A stretch of DNA of 23,465 nt from Parachlorella kessleri (Eukaryota; Chlorophyta; Trebouxiophyceae; Chlorellales; Chlorellaceae): assembly GCA_001598975.1 (NCBI GenBank), contig BBXU01000194.1:1-23465 (forward strand). The letters are read 5' to 3'. The notes under the pieces are model-generated. The model worked only from the letters and a program-made list of their open reading frames with translations. It ran no database searches and was not told where the DNA came from. Positions 20,069-23,465 of this stretch are shown in pieces. Position 1 is the first letter of the stretch, and the number at the start of each line of letters is the position of its first letter. A program made the translations under genes and the position numbers.

Positions 20069-22716
20069 CTACTGCTGCTGTGCTGCCCCTAACCCCTGCC
20101 CAAACTGCATTTGTGGCGTTCCAGCCACCAGCCGCCCTGGCTGCCACGCACTACCTCCACCCCCTGGCAAGCCGGCACTGTTCTGCCCTGCTGCTGCTGG
20201 CAGCCCTGCAAGCTGGTGCAGCGGCCGTTGCTGGGCTGCGGGTGGCCACGGGGGCGGCCCGGCCCCGGGGGGCTGCCGCAAAGCCATTGCTGCAGCAGGG
20301 CCTTGCAACGGCCAGGACACAGGGGCTGGCGGGTAGGCAGCCCCCCGGGGCGGCTGTGGCAAGCCAGCAGCGGATGGCAGCGCGCCCGCTGCTGGCGGTG
20401 GCCGCTGCTGTGGCTGCTGCGCAGGCACCCCACCGGCTGCTAGCTGTGGCATCAAAAGCTGCTGCATCAACTGCAACTGCTGGGCGCTCAAGTTGCCCAG
20501 GCCTCCCACCAGCTGCTGTGCCTGCTCCGCCTGCAAGTGCTGTGGCAAGGCTGCCGGCTCTTGGCTAGGCTGCGCGCCTGGCGACTGCTGGCGCACGCCT
20601 AAGGGAAGCGGCGCCTGCGGCGCAGCACCTCCAGCTGCAATGGACGGCTGGCGTCCATTCATACCCGCAGGCCACGTCGCCGGCTGCTGCTGCTGGGCCG
20701 GCTGCTGCTGCTGCTGCTGCTGGGGCTGGTGGTGGTATTGTGGCTGCTGCGCGTGAGATGGTAGCCCCCCAGCAGTTCCATTGCCACTCTGCACTCCCAT
20801 GCCGCCATTGGCCAGCCCATGGAGTTCCAAGCCATCTGGCTGCTGCGTCGGCACGTTGGCCTGCGCAGACGGTGCGCTCGCCAGCCCAGCCCTGGCCTGC
20901 TCCTGTGGGGTGAGCGCGTCCTTGGCCCCTGCTAACGCGCAGGCTGAGCTGAGCATGAGGGCCAGCCTAGCTATCAGGCTGGCCTCCTCCGCAGGAGCCT
21001 TGCCGCCAGGGCCGTCCTGCAGAAGTGTGAACACCGCACATTCTACCAACAATATACCAGGACAAGCAGCCTTTGGCCAGCTGGGACGAGCCCCAATGTG
21101 CGCTCGGTGACGCTGCTGCACTCCATTCTGTCTTCACAGGACATGGTCCAAGAGCTCGCGTCGCATGAAGCAGTCCTCCTTGCTTTGCTTAGCCGCCCAA
21201 TGCACATCGCTGTTATACACAGTGTCATGTATCTGACAAGAAAGTGCTCCATCTCTCTCACCTCAAAGTAGCGAGCGCTGCTGGCCACATCTGCTGCTTG
21301 GCAGGCCACCTTTGCCAGGTCCGGTGCCTGCTGACTCAGCGCCTCCCACGCTGCCGCGGGCGGCGTCGCGTAGGGTGGAAGCGTCCCAGGCGCAGCAGGC
21401 ACAGCACCACCCTCCCAGCTGCCATGGTTCTCAAGGGAGCGTAACAAGTGGGCTGCTTGCTGTCGCCGGGCCCTAGTGGGGATGGTGGGGGCGGCTGGAG
21501 GCATCGCAGTGCCCACAGGAGACCCTGCAACGCCAGATACCCAGCATGTTGCCCAAGGAATTGCAACAGGCCTGCACGCCCTCCGCCTCAAAGGCAAGGT
21601 GCACCTCCCATGTAATAGCATGCAGCGCCGGCAGGTGCTCTCAAAGCTTCTCTGCTCCCAAGCTAGCAAGGAAAACCAGGGATAACCACGCACAGGGTAC
21701 CAATAGCTGAGGTATCCCGCAGCTACTTGTCCCACACATCAGCACAACCATGCAGCAAGTAAAAACGGCAAGTTTGGGTTACTGCAAGCCCACCTGCATC
21801 GTCGTCAAGGTCGTTCCTGCGCCGCTTGGACTGCAGGCTGGGCTGCTGCTGGCTGTAGTAGCCATACGACACCTCACCCCGACCAGACGCTGCCCTGCTG
21901 CCGCCGCTGCCACGGCCGCGCCCCTTCCCGCCCGCTTTGCCCTTCTTAGCCCCTACGGTGCCGCCCCGCCCACGGCCGCGGCCGCGCGCCGCACCTCCGG
22001 CGGCGGCCCCAAGAGCTGCTGCTGCGGCAATGCTGGCCTCCAGGTGGCGCTTTATGAGCTGGTTATGTAATGCCTCCTCATCGTCCAGGTCACCATCGAG
22101 TACTATCTCTGTCTTCTCATCGTAGTCCTGCGTGCATATGAAAGCAAATTTGCCTAACCGCCTACATTTCCATCTCGCAAACGACAATCCCGTGGCATGT
22201 ACCTCGCAGCATCCTGAGCACAACAGCTCCCATTATTTTCCTCAGTATACTTCTTCATGTGCCAGCGGCATACAGGCTGGGTTGTACAGGTTCACAACCA
22301 TCTAGAGCCATATTATCGATATGGTGTACAGTGTTGCCGTCCCTTCTTCTCCAGTTATGAGCCCTCCCACACTCCCCCCACCTACCTCCTCGCTCGCGCT
22401 GCAGCGGTTGCGGCGGGGGTCTGGGTTCATATAGCAGTACCAGGGCGCATCCTCATCCACCACAGTTCCAGGCGGAAGCTTCCGCCACTTGGTGCAGTTG
22501 TCGTTTTCACACTGAGTCCACTGCTCCTGCACGGGCCAGACACAGCACGTGCACAGGGTTGGTATTGACGGCTGCACCCGCCTGGCTGCTGCCTGTGTCA
22601 GCACGGTGTTTCAAACTGCAGAGCAGGTGATGGCAAACACCGATGCACCCAGCCTAGGTACTCCAAGGTACCTTGAGCACCACCACGCCCGGCAGTGCTG
22701 TGGGAATGGCTGCCAT
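20069..22716 (-). CDS. CW-type zinc-finger protein with RG-rich and Gln-rich regions
   Basis: The minus-strand exons are 22672-22716, 22386-22526, 21794-22127, 21262-21524, 21143-21232 and 20069-21016, giving 606 aa. Residues 16-62 are a complete CW domain: zinc ligands C21, C26, C46 and C57, and conserved tryptophans W18, W29 (KWRKLP) and W44 (WYCYMNPD). CW domains read methylated histone H3 lysine 4, so a chromatin role is inferred. Exon 3 adds an acidic patch (DGDLDDEEAL), an Ala-rich helix, an RG/GK-rich stretch of AT-hook or RGG type, and a basic SKRRR that could be a nuclear signal. Exon 5 (262-291) reads IHDTVYNSDVHWAAK and SKEDCFMRRELLDH. The last exon is Gln/Pro/Ala-rich. The exon 4-5 junction is doubtful: the gap is only 29 nt (21233-21261), and donors at about 21288 or 21309 would give 56- or 77-nt introns. 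Exon 5 could also end the protein with LLDHVL and a stop. Confidence 0.78.
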
Positions 22717-23176
22717 GGTTGCTCGTAGGCCAGGCTGCGCTGGGTGTGACGCGTCAGGAGCTTTCTCTGGTGCGCCCTGTATCTAAGCCTGGCTGTCAAA
22801 ACACAGCAGGCGTGGGTGCGAGTGCACCATGTCAAGCAACCACAGGGACTGCAAAGGTAAGACCAGCTGCCAGTTGAAGAAGGAGCTATACGTTTGAACA
22901 AGACGCGTCAGAGACGGTAGCTCACAAGTTGAAATAGTTGCAAGCCATCAAGTGTGCACTCGTACGACCGGCTTGCGGTGGCACTTATGTCCCTAGTAAG
23001 TGATAAGAAGCAGCAGTTAACTTAGTTCCATAAGCAGACAAGGACGAACACTTCACCAAAGCTAGTCCCGCCATCCAGGTGGCACGGTGGCCAAGTTGTG
23101 GTATCCTAGCCCATGTTAAAAGCTCAAAAACTACCAGGCATATCCTACTTCGTAGGTCACGTGGAGATCAGTAGAC
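22717..23176. promoter_or_regulatory. Bidirectional intergenic region between the CW and PITH genes
   Basis: The start codons of the CW gene (minus, 22716) and the PITH gene (plus, 23177) are 460 nt apart and diverge, so both promoters should be here. No TATA-like box was recognised in either direction. Open frames in it on the minus strand show no motif. Confidence 0.5.
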
Positions 23177-23275
23177 ATGCCCAGCTTTCAAGGCTGCTGT
23201 GCACATGATCACGACTGCGAGGCAGAGGACTGCTCTGGCTCCTGGTCCCTTTACAAGCATGTAGACATTCAGAAG
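23177..23275 (+). CDS. PITH-domain protein, first exon only
   Basis: The plus strand encodes 33 residues starting MPSFQGCCAHDHDCEAEDC and ending SWSLYKHVDIQK, followed by a GTATGG donor at 23276. The order of a His/Asp/Cys cluster (HDHDCE..DC), then SWSLYKH, then V/I-D is the characteristic N-terminus of plant and algal PITH-domain proteins (PITHD1-like). These have a C-terminal proteasome-interacting thioredoxin-type domain without the thioredoxin itself. The ATG is in frame, at the expected distance, and ends in phase 0. The rest lies beyond the right edge, so domain completeness cannot be judged. Confidence 0.82.
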
Positions 23276-23465
23276 GTATGGAATGTGTTCTCTCTTAATC
23301 TGGTCAGTTGTCGTTGTTCCCTAGAGTGACAGGGCCCAAGGGTACCCTTTTTTTAAGGTGGTACATCCTAGTCTTAAGGGGCATAGTTTTATAAGGGGTG
23401 GGTAAGTCCCCCCGGCCTCCCAGGACCTGCCTGTGACAGGATGTTGGTGGTCTCCCCCGGGGGGA
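23276..23465 (+). other. Start of the first intron of the PITH gene
   Basis: The sequence after the donor reads into in-frame stops and AT-richer, T-run-containing DNA with no acceptor followed by recognisable PITH coding before the window ends. Confidence 0.6.

Noticed and set aside
20080..20568. Open frames antisense to the Q-rich exon
   Set aside because: Long stop-free frames opposite GC-rich, CAG-repeat coding sequence are expected by chance; the Ala/Gly/Arg/Trp-rich product shows no domain.

Overview
The window reads as nuclear DNA of a green alga, most likely a chlorophyte. Its genes are cut into many short exons by GT-AG introns, mostly about 70-500 nt. The coding sequence is GC-rich, and CAG/CTG and CTGC-type microsatellites are common. 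The proteins are ordinary plant/algal housekeeping types next to alga-style low-complexity (polyQ, Ala/Gly) proteins. No bacterial-style operon, tRNA, rRNA or CRISPR array was seen. All gene models were built by hand by joining exons whose splice phases agree; there is no transcript support.

Layout. On the minus strand, (1) positions 63-93 hold the first exon of a saccharopine-dehydrogenase-like oxidoreductase that continues off the left edge. (2) 1039-4786 holds a complete 11-exon paralogue of the same family (418 aa), so the two form a tandem pair. (3) 5325-10574 holds a ten-exon tyrosine recombinase (697 aa) with the whole R-K-H-R-H-Y catalytic set. (4) 11662-14744 holds the seven-exon V-ATPase subunit C (366 aa). 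On the plus strand, head-to-head with V-ATPase C, (5) 15321-18706 encodes a twelve-exon, 465-aa membrane protein whose family I do not recognise. (6) 20069-22716, minus strand, encodes a CW-type zinc-finger protein with an RG/K-rich middle and a Gln/Pro/Ala-rich tail. (7) 23177-23275, plus strand, is the first exon of a PITH-domain protein that runs off the right edge.

The genes are not an obvious functional cluster. V-ATPase C serves vacuolar acidification, the CW protein is probably a chromatin reader, the PITH protein is probably proteasome/thioredoxin-associated, and the dehydrogenase-like pair are Rossmann oxidoreductases. The most interesting item is the intron-rich, apparently intact tyrosine recombinase between housekeeping genes. 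No reverse transcriptase or terminal repeats were found beside it, which suggests a domesticated or Crypton-like recombinase. Other points of note are two independent GC-AG introns, a possible 29-nt intron in the CW gene, and the unidentified membrane protein. Intergenic stretches longer than 300 nt are described in the feature list.
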